From Pandoraea eparura (GTDB lineage: Bacteria > Pseudomonadota > Gammaproteobacteria > Burkholderiales > Burkholderiaceae), in the NCBI RefSeq assembly GCF_902459725.1, contig NZ_CABPSH010000003.1, positions 530,653 to 594,652 of the forward strand: DNA of 64,000 nt. The letters run 5' to 3'. Both the position numbers and the translations under genes were made by a program. Below the pieces are notes generated by a model, which searched no databases, was not told the origin of the DNA, and worked only from the letters and a program-made list of their open reading frames with translations. Shown piece by piece: positions 51,973-59,975 of this stretch. How positions within the stretch are numbered: position 1 is the stretch's first letter; each line of letters begins with the position of its first letter.

Positions 51973-53421
51973 TCACACCATCAGATCCACAAATTGATGC
52001 ACCGGCATCGCCTCGAGTCGTTGCCGATCGAGCGCGACGTCAAGAATGCGCGCCTGCGCACGCGCCGCGAAGCGCCGCGCCAGGTTTGTCTTGAACTTCT
52101 CAACGAGCAGCGGCATCCCCTCGTCACGGCGACGCCTGTGGCCAATGGGGTATTCGACGAGCACTTCGTCGAGCTTCGTCCCGTCGGTCAGGGTGACGCT
52201 CAGTCCATTGGCGATCGACCGCTTGCCGGGATCGTGATAATCCCGCGTGAATTGCGGGTCTTCCTTGCAGACGATCTTCGCACGCAGCGCATCGATGCGA
52301 GGATCGGCGGCAACGTCATCTTCGTAATCGCCCGCCGTCAGTCGCCCGAACACCAACGGTACCGCCACCATGTACTGGATGCAGTGATCGCGATCCGCCG
52401 GATTGGCGAGCGGCCCTTGCTTGTCGATGATGCGAATCGCCGCGGCGTGCGTGCGAATCGTCACCGACTGGATGTCCTGCGCATCGCGTCCCATCGACAC
52501 CAACTGGCGGTGCAACGTCATTGCCGCCTCTGCCGCCGTCTGCGCATGGAACTCCGCCGGGAATGAAATCTTGAACAGCACGTTTTCCATCACGTACTCG
52601 CCATAAGGGCGTTGGAACGCAAACGGCTTGCCTTTGAACAGCACGTCATAGAAGCCCCACGTCTTGGCGGTGAGTACCGACGGGTAGCCCATCTCGCCCG
52701 TGCGCGCCATGAGTGCGAGCCGCACGGCCCGGCTGGTGGCGTCGCCCGCCGCCCACGATTTGCGGCTGCCGGTGTTCGGCGCATGGCGATACGTGCGCAG
52801 GCTCTGTCCATCGACGAACGCTAGCGAGAGCGCGTTGATCAGTTCGTCACGTGAGAGTCCGAGCATTTCGCCGACGACCGCCGTCGACGCCACCTTCACC
52901 AGCACCACATGATCGAGTCCAACCTGGTTGAATGAATTCTCCAGTGCCAGACAGCCCTGGATCTCGTGCGCCTTGATCATCGCGGCGAGCACATGGCGCA
53001 TCGTCAGCGGCGGCTGCCCCTGCGACACCGCGGTGCGTGAAAGCCAGTCGGCCGTCATGAGAATGCCGCCGAGATTGTCCGACGGGTGCCCCCATTCGGC
53101 CGCGAGCCACGTGTCGTTGAAGTCGAGCCAGCGAATCATCGAGCCCAGATTGAACGCTGCCTGCACGGGGTCGAGCTGATACGGCGTGCCGGGCACCTTT
53201 GCGCCGTTCGGCACGACCGTGCCCGGCACGATGGGCCCGAGCAGCTTGGTGCAGGCCGGATAGGACAGCGCCTCGAAGCCGCACCCAAGGGTGTCGATCA
53301 GACAATGGCGAGCGGTGTCGAAGGCGAGATCGCTGCGGACCTCATAGGTGAGGACGTAATCGACAATATCGGTCAGCACCTTGTCGGGCGCGGGACGCAC
53401 ATTCGAGATGCCTGCGGACAT
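51973..53421 (-). CDS. prpD: 2-methylcitrate dehydratase (MmgE/PrpD family)
   Basis: The 482-residue cofactor-free dehydratase has [12 protein letters not shown] near the N terminus, [18 protein letters not shown] and [19 protein letters not shown], all conserved in PrpD. It converts 2-methylcitrate to 2-methylaconitate. AGGAGG precedes the ATG 53421. It is the last gene of a prp operon that also encodes AcnD and PrpF, the alternative two-enzyme route for the same step, so the operon carries both systems. Confidence 0.94.
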   Translation of the reverse strand: MSAGISNVRPAPDKVLTDIVDYVLTYEVRSDLAFDTARHCLIDTLGCGFEALSYPACTKLLGPIVPGTVVPNGAKVPGTPYQLDPVQAAFNLGSMIRWLDFNDTWLAAEWGHPSDNLGGILMTADWLSRTAVSQGQPPLTMRHVLAAMIKAHEIQGCLALENSFNQVGLDHVVLVKVASTAVVGEMLGLSRDELINALSLAFVDGQSLRTYRHAPNTGSRKSWAAGDATSRAVRLALMARTGEMGYPSVLTAKTWGFYDVLFKGKPFAFQRPYGEYVMENVLFKISFPAEFHAQTAAEAAMTLHRQLVSMGRDAQDIQSVTIRTHAAAIRIIDKQGPLANPADRDHCIQYMVAVPLVFGRLTAGDYEDDVAADPRIDALRAKIVCKEDPQFTRDYHDPGKRSIANGLSVTLTDGTKLDEVLVEYPIGHRRRRDEGMPLLVEKFKTNLARRFAARAQARILDVALDRQRLEAMPVHQFVDLMV

Positions 53422-53498
53422 GGGCGGCCTCCTGTGACGTTGACGAAAGCCGCCATCCCACCAAGGCGCCGGCGACTTCCCGAGACCTCCCATGATAA

Positions 53499-53529
53499 GC
53501 GGCCGGAGAGCAGGATGCTCACCGGCCGC
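53499..53529 (-). other. Intergenic hairpin between prpF and prpD
   Basis: GCGGCCGG / CCGGCCGC (8 bp) encloses, after one mismatch, a second stem GAGCA / TGCTC with a 3-base loop. It sits in the 174-base gap of the operon with no T tract, so it may slow polymerase or set an mRNA end rather than terminate. Confidence 0.5.
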
Positions 53530-53595
53530 CGGGATCCCCACGCCCCCCCCGCCGTCAGCGCGGGGCGAACGTCAAACCGTCAACACGTCACGACG

Positions 53596-54786
53596 TCAGA
53601 ACGCGTCGCCGGGAATGCGCACCCAGCCTTCCATTAACACCCGGGCGCTGCGGCTCATGATGGCCTTGGTGACCGTCCACTCGCCACCGTCCTGTTTCGC
53701 CTCCGCGCCGACGCGCAAAGTGCCCGACGGATGCCCGAAGCGCACCGCGTTACGCGCGCCGCCACCGGCGGCCAGGTTGACCAGCGTGCCCGGAATCGAC
53801 GCCGCAGCGCCGATGCAAACCGCCGCCGTGCCCATCATGGCGTGATGCAGCTTGCCCATCGACAGCGCACGCACCAGCAGATCGATGTCGCCCGGATTCA
53901 CGGTCTTGCCGCTCGACGCCGTGTAACCGGCCGGCTTTGCCACGAACGCGACCTTCGGCGTGTGCTGACGCGTCGCGGCTTCCGACACGTCCTGGATCAG
54001 GCCCATGCGGATCGCGCCGTACGCGCGAATGGTCTCGAACATGGCAAGCGCCTTCGCGTCGCTGTTGATCGCGTCCTGCAATTCCGTGCCCCGATAGCCG
54101 ATGTCTTCGGCGTTGAGGAAAATGGTCGGAATGCCGGCGTTGATCATCGTGGCCTTGAAGGTGCCCACACCGGGGACTTCGAGGTCGTCGATGAGATTGC
54201 CGGTCGGGAACATGGCCCCGCCCTCACCGTCTTCCTCGGCGGCCGGATCGAGAAATTCGAGCTGGACTTCGGCGGCCGGAAACGTCACGCCGTCGAGTTC
54301 GAAATCCCCCGTCTCCTGCACCGCACCGCCGGTCATCGGCACGTGCGCGATGATCGTCTTGCCGATGTTGGCCTGCCAGATCCGCACGACGGCCACGCCA
54401 TCGCGCGGCACCCGCGCCGGGTCCACCAGCCCGCCGCTGATCGCGAACGGGCCGACGGCCGCCGACAGATTGCCGCAGTTGCCGCTCCAGTCGACAAACT
54501 TCTGGTCGATCGACACCTGGCCGAACAAATAGTCCACATCGTGCCCCGGCCGCTCGCTCTTCGCGAGGATGACGGTCTTGCTCGTGCTCGACGTGGCCCC
54601 GCCCATGCCGTCGATCTGCTTGCCGTAGGGATCCGGGCTGCCGATCACGCGCATGAGCAGCGCGTCGCGCGCCGCCCCCGGCACCTGCGCGGGGGCGGGC
54701 AGGTCCTGCAGGCGAAAGAACACGCCCTTGCTGGTGCCGCCACGCATATACGTGGCGGGAATACGAATTTGTGGCTGATGCGCCAT
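53596..54786 (-). CDS. prpF: 2-methylaconitate cis-trans isomerase PrpF
   Basis: The 396-residue protein has the PrpF/AcnD-accessory signature: PATYMRGGTSKGVFF at the N terminus, GGATSSTSKTVIL, DWSGNCGNLSAAVGPFAI with the conserved cysteine, and HHAMMGTAAVCIGAA. It isomerises the 2-methylaconitate produced by AcnD so that aconitase can finish the conversion to methylisocitrate. A GTG one codon upstream of ATG 54786 is possible. It starts 11 bases after the acnD stop. Confidence 0.95.
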   Translation of the reverse strand: MAHQPQIRIPATYMRGGTSKGVFFRLQDLPAPAQVPGAARDALLMRVIGSPDPYGKQIDGMGGATSSTSKTVILAKSERPGHDVDYLFGQVSIDQKFVDWSGNCGNLSAAVGPFAISGGLVDPARVPRDGVAVVRIWQANIGKTIIAHVPMTGGAVQETGDFELDGVTFPAAEVQLEFLDPAAEEDGEGGAMFPTGNLIDDLEVPGVGTFKATMINAGIPTIFLNAEDIGYRGTELQDAINSDAKALAMFETIRAYGAIRMGLIQDVSEAATRQHTPKVAFVAKPAGYTASSGKTVNPGDIDLLVRALSMGKLHHAMMGTAAVCIGAAASIPGTLVNLAAGGGARNAVRFGHPSGTLRVGAEAKQDGGEWTVTKAIMSRSARVLMEGWVRIPGDAF

Positions 54787-54797
54787 CACGTCTCTCC

Positions 54798-57395
54798 TCA
54801 GGCTGCCGCCTGCGACGATTCCAGAAAGTCCTGCGCGAAGCGCTGCAGCACTCCGCCTGCCTCGTAGATCGACACTTCCTCCGCCGTATCGAGACGGCAG
54901 GTCACGGGCACTTCCACGCGCTCGCCATTCCGACGATGAACCACCAGCGTGAGATCGGCGCGCGGCGTGCGCTCACCGATCACGTCGAAGGTCTCGCTGC
55001 CGTCAATGCCGAGCGTCTTGCGGTTCGTACCTGGCTTGAATTCGAGCGGCAATACGCCCATGCCGACCAGATTGGTGCGGTGAATGCGCTCGAAGCCTTC
55101 GGCGACAATCGCCTCGGTACCCGCCAGTCGCACGCCCTTGGCCGCCCAGTCGCGCGACGAGCCCTGGCCGTAATCGGCCCCGGCGATAACGATGAGCGGC
55201 TGCTTGCGCGCCATGTACGTCTCGATCGCCTCCCACATGCGCGTGACCTTGCCTTCCGGCTCGATCCGCGCGAGCGACCCCGCCTTGACCTGCCCGTCGA
55301 CCACGACCATCTCGTTCTTGAGCGTCGGGTTGGCGAACGTGGCGCGCTGCGCCGTCAGGTGATCGCCGCGGTGCGTGGCGTACGAATTGAAGTCCTCTTC
55401 CGGCAGGCCCATCTTCGCGAGGTACTCGCCCGCCGCGCTGTCGGCCATGATCGCGTTCGACGGCGAAAGGTGGTCGGTCGTGATGTTGTCGCCCAGCACC
55501 GCTAGCGCGCGCATGCCGCGCAACGTGCGCTCACCCGCGAGCGCCCCTTCCCAGTAGGGCGGGCGACGGATGTAGGTGCTCATCTCGCGCCAGTCGTACA
55601 GTGGGTCGGCCGGCTCGCCCGCGTCGACCGAGGCGGCAAACATCGGCTCGTACACGCGACGGAACTGCTCCGGCTTGACACTGCGCTCGATGATCGCGTC
55701 GATCTCTTCGTCGCTCGGCCACAGGTCGGCCAGACGCACCGGCTTGCCATTGGCATCGACCCCCAGCACGTCCTTCTCGATGTCGAAACGGATCGTGCCG
55801 GCGATGGCGTAGGCCACCACCAGCGGCGGCGACGCGAGGAACGCCTGCTTCGCATACGGGTGGATGCGGCCGTCGAAGTTGCGGTTGCCCGAGAGCACGG
55901 CCGTGGCATACAGGTCGCGGTCGATGATCTCTTGCTGGATAACCGGGTCGAGCGCGCCCGACATGCCGTTGCACGACGTGCACGCGTAAGCGACCACGCC
56001 GAAACCGAGCTTCTCCAGTTCCGGCAGCAGCCCAGCGGCTTCCAGATACAGCGTGACTGCCTTCGACCCCGGGGCGAGCGAACTCTTCACCCACGGCTTG
56101 CGCGTGAGCCCCGCGCGATTGGCGTTGCGCGCGAACAGGCCTGCCGCAATCATGTTGCGCGGGTTGTTCGTGTTCGTGCAGCTCGTGATCGCGGCGATGA
56201 TGACCGCGCCGTCGGGCATCCGGCCCGGCTCGTTCTCGACCTTGCCGCTGATGCCGCGCGCGGCCAGCTCGCTCGTCGGCACACGCTTGTGCGGATTCGA
56301 CGGGCCGGCGATGTTGCGCACCACGCTTGAGAGGTCGAACGTGAGCACGCGCTCGTACTGCGCGTGCGCCAGCGTGTCGGCCCAGAGGCCGGTCTGCTTC
56401 GCATAGGTCTCGACCAGCGCGACCTGCGCGTCGTCGCGGCCAGTGAGCTTCAGATACTTGATCGTTTGCGCGTCGATGTAGAACATCGCCGCCGTGGCGC
56501 CGAATTCGGGCGCCATGTTCGAGATCGTGGCGCGGTCGCCCAGCGTAAGGTTCGCGGCCCCGTCGCCATAGAACTCGAGGTAGGCCGACACGACCTTTTC
56601 CTTGCGCAGGAACTCGGTGAGCGCCAGCACGATATCGGTCGCCGTGATGCCCGGCTGCGGCCTGCCCGTCAGTGCCACGCCGACGATATCCGGCAGTCGC
56701 ATCCACGACGCGCGCCCGAGCATCACACTCTCCGCTTCCAGCCCGCCCACGCCGATGGCGATCACGCCCAGCGCATCGACCATCGGCGTATGCGAGTCGG
56801 TGCCCACGAGCGTATCCGGGTAGGCCACCCCGTGCGCGACCTGAACCACCGGGCTCATGCGCTCCAGATTGATCTGGTGCAGGATGCCGTTGCCCGGCGG
56901 AATCACGTCGACATTGCGGAACGCTTGCTTCGTCCAGTTGATGAAGTCGAAGCGGTCTTCATTGCGACGATCCTCGATGGCGCGGTTCTTCGCGAACGCG
57001 TCGGGATCGAAGCCGCCGCACTCGACGGCGAGCGAGTGATCGACGACGAGCTGCGTCGGCACCACCGGATTGACCAGCGCGGGATCGCCGCCTTGCGCCG
57101 CGATGGCGTCACGCAGCCCGGCAAGGTCGACAAGCGCGGTCTGGCCGAGAATGTCGTGACACACTACGCGGGCAGGAAACCAGGGGAAATCGAGATCGCG
57201 GCGTCGCTCGATCAGTTGCTTGAGGGAATCGGTCAGCGCCGCCGGGTCGCAGCGGCGCACGAGGTTCTCGGCCAGCACGCGCGACGTGTAGGGCAGCGTG
57301 TCGTAGGCGCCCGGCGCAATGGCCTCGACAGCGGCGCGGGCGTCGAAGTAATCGAGCGACGTCCCGGGCAGGGATTTGCGGTATTCGGTATTCAT
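54798..57395 (-). CDS. acnD: Fe/S-dependent 2-methylisocitrate dehydratase AcnD
   Basis: The 865-residue aconitase-family enzyme has the cluster cysteine motifs (AITSCTNTNNPRNM and ACTSCNGMSGALDP), GTDSHTPMVDALGVIAIGVGGLEA and the C-terminal swivel domain with ADYGQGSSRDWAAKG. Gene context (prpC upstream, prpF directly after) assigns it as AcnD rather than AcnA. It dehydrates 2-methylcitrate to trans-2-methylaconitate. ATG 57395 is preceded by another ATG one codon upstream; no clear Shine-Dalgarno is seen. Confidence 0.93.
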   Translation of the reverse strand: MNTEYRKSLPGTSLDYFDARAAVEAIAPGAYDTLPYTSRVLAENLVRRCDPAALTDSLKQLIERRRDLDFPWFPARVVCHDILGQTALVDLAGLRDAIAAQGGDPALVNPVVPTQLVVDHSLAVECGGFDPDAFAKNRAIEDRRNEDRFDFINWTKQAFRNVDVIPPGNGILHQINLERMSPVVQVAHGVAYPDTLVGTDSHTPMVDALGVIAIGVGGLEAESVMLGRASWMRLPDIVGVALTGRPQPGITATDIVLALTEFLRKEKVVSAYLEFYGDGAANLTLGDRATISNMAPEFGATAAMFYIDAQTIKYLKLTGRDDAQVALVETYAKQTGLWADTLAHAQYERVLTFDLSSVVRNIAGPSNPHKRVPTSELAARGISGKVENEPGRMPDGAVIIAAITSCTNTNNPRNMIAAGLFARNANRAGLTRKPWVKSSLAPGSKAVTLYLEAAGLLPELEKLGFGVVAYACTSCNGMSGALDPVIQQEIIDRDLYATAVLSGNRNFDGRIHPYAKQAFLASPPLVVAYAIAGTIRFDIEKDVLGVDANGKPVRLADLWPSDEEIDAIIERSVKPEQFRRVYEPMFAASVDAGEPADPLYDWREMSTYIRRPPYWEGALAGERTLRGMRALAVLGDNITTDHLSPSNAIMADSAAGEYLAKMGLPEEDFNSYATHRGDHLTAQRATFANPTLKNEMVVVDGQVKAGSLARIEPEGKVTRMWEAIETYMARKQPLIVIAGADYGQGSSRDWAAKGVRLAGTEAIVAEGFERIHRTNLVGMGVLPLEFKPGTNRKTLGIDGSETFDVIGERTPRADLTLVVHRRNGERVEVPVTCRLDTAEEVSIYEAGGVLQRFAQDFLESSQAAA

Positions 57396-57461
57396 CATGT
57401 GAGGAAGGTATCGGCCCGGTGGATGGCGGCGTGAAGCCTGTGCAGACAACGTGCCTGCGTG

Positions 57462-57511
57462 CCGGAAGGCCCGGGACAGCGGCGTCGATGCCACCGCCCC
57501 GGGCCTTCCGG
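57462..57511 (-). other. Large intergenic hairpin between prpC and acnD
   Basis: CCGGAAGGCCCGGG (57462-57475) and CCCGGGCCTTCCGG (57498-57511) form a perfect 14-bp stem over a 22-base loop that can itself fold (GCGG/CCGC). It occupies the 142-base gap inside the operon. No T tract follows, so an RNase processing site or attenuating structure is more likely than full termination. Confidence 0.55.
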
Positions 57512-57537
57512 GCGAGAAATGCCTGTCGCAGGCAGGC

Positions 57538-58689
57538 TCAACGCTTTTCGATCGGCACGAACTGCTGGTCTTCCGGACCGGTGTAATTGGCGCTCGGACG
57601 AATGATCTTGTTGTCGATGCGTTGCTCGATGACGTGGGCACTCCAGCCGGACGTGCGCGCAATCACGAACAGCGGCGTGAACATCGCCGTCGGCACCCCC
57701 ATCATGTGGTAGCTCACGGCGCTGAACCAGTCCAGGTTCGGGAACATCTTCTTGACGTCCCACATCACCGACTCCAGTCGCTCGGCGATGTCGTACATCT
57801 TCGTGTTCTGCTGGTCTTTCGACAATTCGTGCGCGACTTCCTTGATGACCTTGTTGCGCGGATCGCTCACGGTGTAGACCGGGTGACCGAAGCCGATGAT
57901 GACTTCCTTGTTCTCGACGCGGCGGCGGATATCGGCCTCGGCGTCGTCGGGCGAGTCGTAGCGCTTCTGGATCTCGAACGCCACTTCGTTCGCGCCACCG
58001 TGCTTCGGGCCGCGCAGCGCGCCGATGGCACCGGTGATGGCGGAGTGCATGTCCGAGCCCGTGCCCGCGATCACGCGCGCGGTGAACGTGGACGCGTTGA
58101 ATTCGTGCTCCGCGTACAGGATCAGCGAAGTGTGCATGGCACGCACCCACAGGTCCGACGGCTTCTCGCCGTGCAGCAGGTGCAGGAAGTGGCCGCCGAT
58201 GCTGTCATCGTCCGTCTCCACATCGATGCGCACGCCATTGTGGCTGAAGTGGTACCAGTACAGCAGCATCGAGCCGAAGCTGGCCATCAGACGGTCGGCG
58301 ATGTCGCGCGCGCCCGGCACATTGTGGTCATCCTTCTCCGGTAACACGGTGCCGAGCACCGAGACGCCCGTGCGCATCACGTCCATCGGATGGGCGGCGG
58401 CAGGCACGGTTTCGAGCGCGTCCTTGACGGCGGCCGGCAAGCCGCGCAGCGCCTTGAGCTTGGCCTTGTAGCCGCGCAGCTCCGCCACGCTAGGCAGCTT
58501 GCCGTAGACGAGCAGGTAAGCGATTTCCTCGAACTCCGAGGTCTGGGCCAGATCCAGAATGTCGTAGCCGCGGTAGTGCAGATCGTTGCCCGAACGGCCC
58601 ACCGTACACAGGGCGGTATTGCCGGCGGTCACCCCCGACAGGGCGACGGATTTCTTCGGCTTGAAGCCGGTGGCGGTCGTCTCGCTCAT
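57538..58689 (-). CDS. prpC: 2-methylcitrate synthase
   Basis: The 383-residue citrate-synthase-family enzyme has [48 protein letters not shown] (catalytic histidine region), GGANEVAF and [15 protein letters not shown] with the second catalytic histidine. It condenses propionyl-CoA with oxaloacetate. ATG 58689 is favoured over 58695 because GGAGG is seven bases before it. It follows prpB by 28 bases. Confidence 0.95.
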   Translation of the reverse strand: MSETTATGFKPKKSVALSGVTAGNTALCTVGRSGNDLHYRGYDILDLAQTSEFEEIAYLLVYGKLPSVAELRGYKAKLKALRGLPAAVKDALETVPAAAHPMDVMRTGVSVLGTVLPEKDDHNVPGARDIADRLMASFGSMLLYWYHFSHNGVRIDVETDDDSIGGHFLHLLHGEKPSDLWVRAMHTSLILYAEHEFNASTFTARVIAGTGSDMHSAITGAIGALRGPKHGGANEVAFEIQKRYDSPDDAEADIRRRVENKEVIIGFGHPVYTVSDPRNKVIKEVAHELSKDQQNTKMYDIAERLESVMWDVKKMFPNLDWFSAVSYHMMGVPTAMFTPLFVIARTSGWSAHVIEQRIDNKIIRPSANYTGPEDQQFVPIEKR

Positions 58690-58717
58690 GCTCATTCCTC
58701 CAGGATCAGGGATTCGG

Positions 58718-59608
58718 TTATTTCTGTTGGGCGAACAGCGCGTCGAGCTTCTGTTCGTAATCGTGGTAGCCGATGCTCTCATAGAGTTCGGCGCGGGTTT
58801 GCATCGTGTCGAGCACGGCCTTTTGCGTGCCGTCTCGGCGAATCGTCTGGTAGACGTTCTGTGCCGCCTTGTTCATGGCACGGAAGGCGGAGAGCGGGTA
58901 CAGCACGAGCCCGACCTGCGCGCTCTTGAGTTCTTCCACCGTGAACAGCGGCGTCGCGCCGAACTCGGTGATGTTCGCGAGCACCGGCACTTTCACGGCG
59001 TCGGAGAACTGGCGGTACATCGGCAACTCGGTCATCGCCTCCGGGAAGATCATGTCGGCGCCGGCTTCGACGCACGCGCAGGCGCGATCGATGGCAGCCT
59101 GCAGACCCTCCACGGCCAGCGCATCGGTGCGCGCCATGATCACGAAGTTCTCATCGGTGCGGGCATCGACCGCCGCCTTGATGCGATCGACCATCTCCTG
59201 CTGGCTCACGATGGCCTTGCCCGGACGGTGGCCGCAGCGCTTCGCGCCGACCTGGTCCTCGATGTGCATGGCGCCCGCGCCAAACTTGATGAGCGATTGC
59301 ACCGTGCGCGCAATGTTGAATGCCGACGGCCCGAAGCCGGTATCGACGTCGACGAGCAACGGCAGGTCGCACACGTCGGTGATGCGGCGCACGTCGGTGA
59401 GCACGTCGTCGAGCGTGGAGATGCCCAAATCGGGCAGGCCGAGCGACCCCGCCGCCACCCCGCCGCCGGACAGGTAGATCGCCTTGAATCCGGCCGCCTT
59501 GGCCAGCAGGGCGTGGTTCGCGTTGATGGCGCCGACAACCTGCAACGGTTGCTCGGTCTTGACGGCCTCGCGGAAAGCGGCGCCGGCCGAACGATGGGTT
59601 TGCGTCAC
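58718..59608 (-). CDS. prpB: 2-methylisocitrate lyase
   Basis: The 296-residue enzyme splits methylisocitrate to pyruvate and succinate. The isocitrate-lyase-type active-site loop [13 protein letters not shown] is present, as are LVDVDTGFG and HIEDQVG. The start is a GTG at 59608 (VTQTHRSAG) with GAGG eight bases upstream; an upstream ATG would place the leader in arginine-rich non-family sequence. It is the first gene after the sigma-54 promoter. Confidence 0.95.
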   Translation of the reverse strand: MTQTHRSAGAAFREAVKTEQPLQVVGAINANHALLAKAAGFKAIYLSGGGVAAGSLGLPDLGISTLDDVLTDVRRITDVCDLPLLVDVDTGFGPSAFNIARTVQSLIKFGAGAMHIEDQVGAKRCGHRPGKAIVSQQEMVDRIKAAVDARTDENFVIMARTDALAVEGLQAAIDRACACVEAGADMIFPEAMTELPMYRQFSDAVKVPVLANITEFGATPLFTVEELKSAQVGLVLYPLSAFRAMNKAAQNVYQTIRRDGTQKAVLDTMQTRAELYESIGYHDYEQKLDALFAQQK

Positions 59609-59691
59609 GTGAGTGCCTCGGTCGTGTCGTGCGCGACCGACGGTGGAACGCCGCCGAATCGCACGTGGGTTGAGTAATGGCAAGGACATTA

Positions 59692-59706
59692 GCAATGGCC
59701 GTGCCA
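59692..59706 (-). promoter_or_regulatory. Sigma-54 promoter of the prp operon
   Basis: The minus strand reads TGGCAC-GGCCA-TTGC, a perfect -24/-12 sigma-54 promoter with 5-base spacing, 84-98 bases upstream of the prpB start. It fits the divergent sigma-54 activator PrpR. Confidence 0.9.
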
Positions 59707-59839
59707 GCCCGCTATCCCGGCGCGCGCCAAGTGCGGCACCGCGTCGCTAAGACGTTCATTTCGCAGCGGAAATTCTTCTCGGATGTGACGCGCGCGTCAA
59801 GATGATCCGCTTGCCTCGCGCTGTCAAAGCGTTTCATTT

Positions 59840-59868
59840 TGTTTCATTATGAAACTCATAATGAAACA
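59840..59868. promoter_or_regulatory. PrpR upstream activating palindrome
   Basis: TGTTTCATTATGA and TCATAATGAAACA form a perfect 13-bp inverted repeat around the spacer AAC, with a third half-site GTTTCAT at 59831-59837. It lies about 134 bases upstream of the sigma-54 promoter and 107 bases before prpR, an expected place for an enhancer that may also regulate prpR itself. Confidence 0.85.
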
Positions 59869-59975
59869 CATCATTGCATTGTGCTACGATTCGAATCAGT
59901 CTGTCGTAGCGACGCCCGTCCGCCCCGCCGCCCGCGCACTAGCCGCACCTTACCCGCGCCACCCCGCGCATACCG

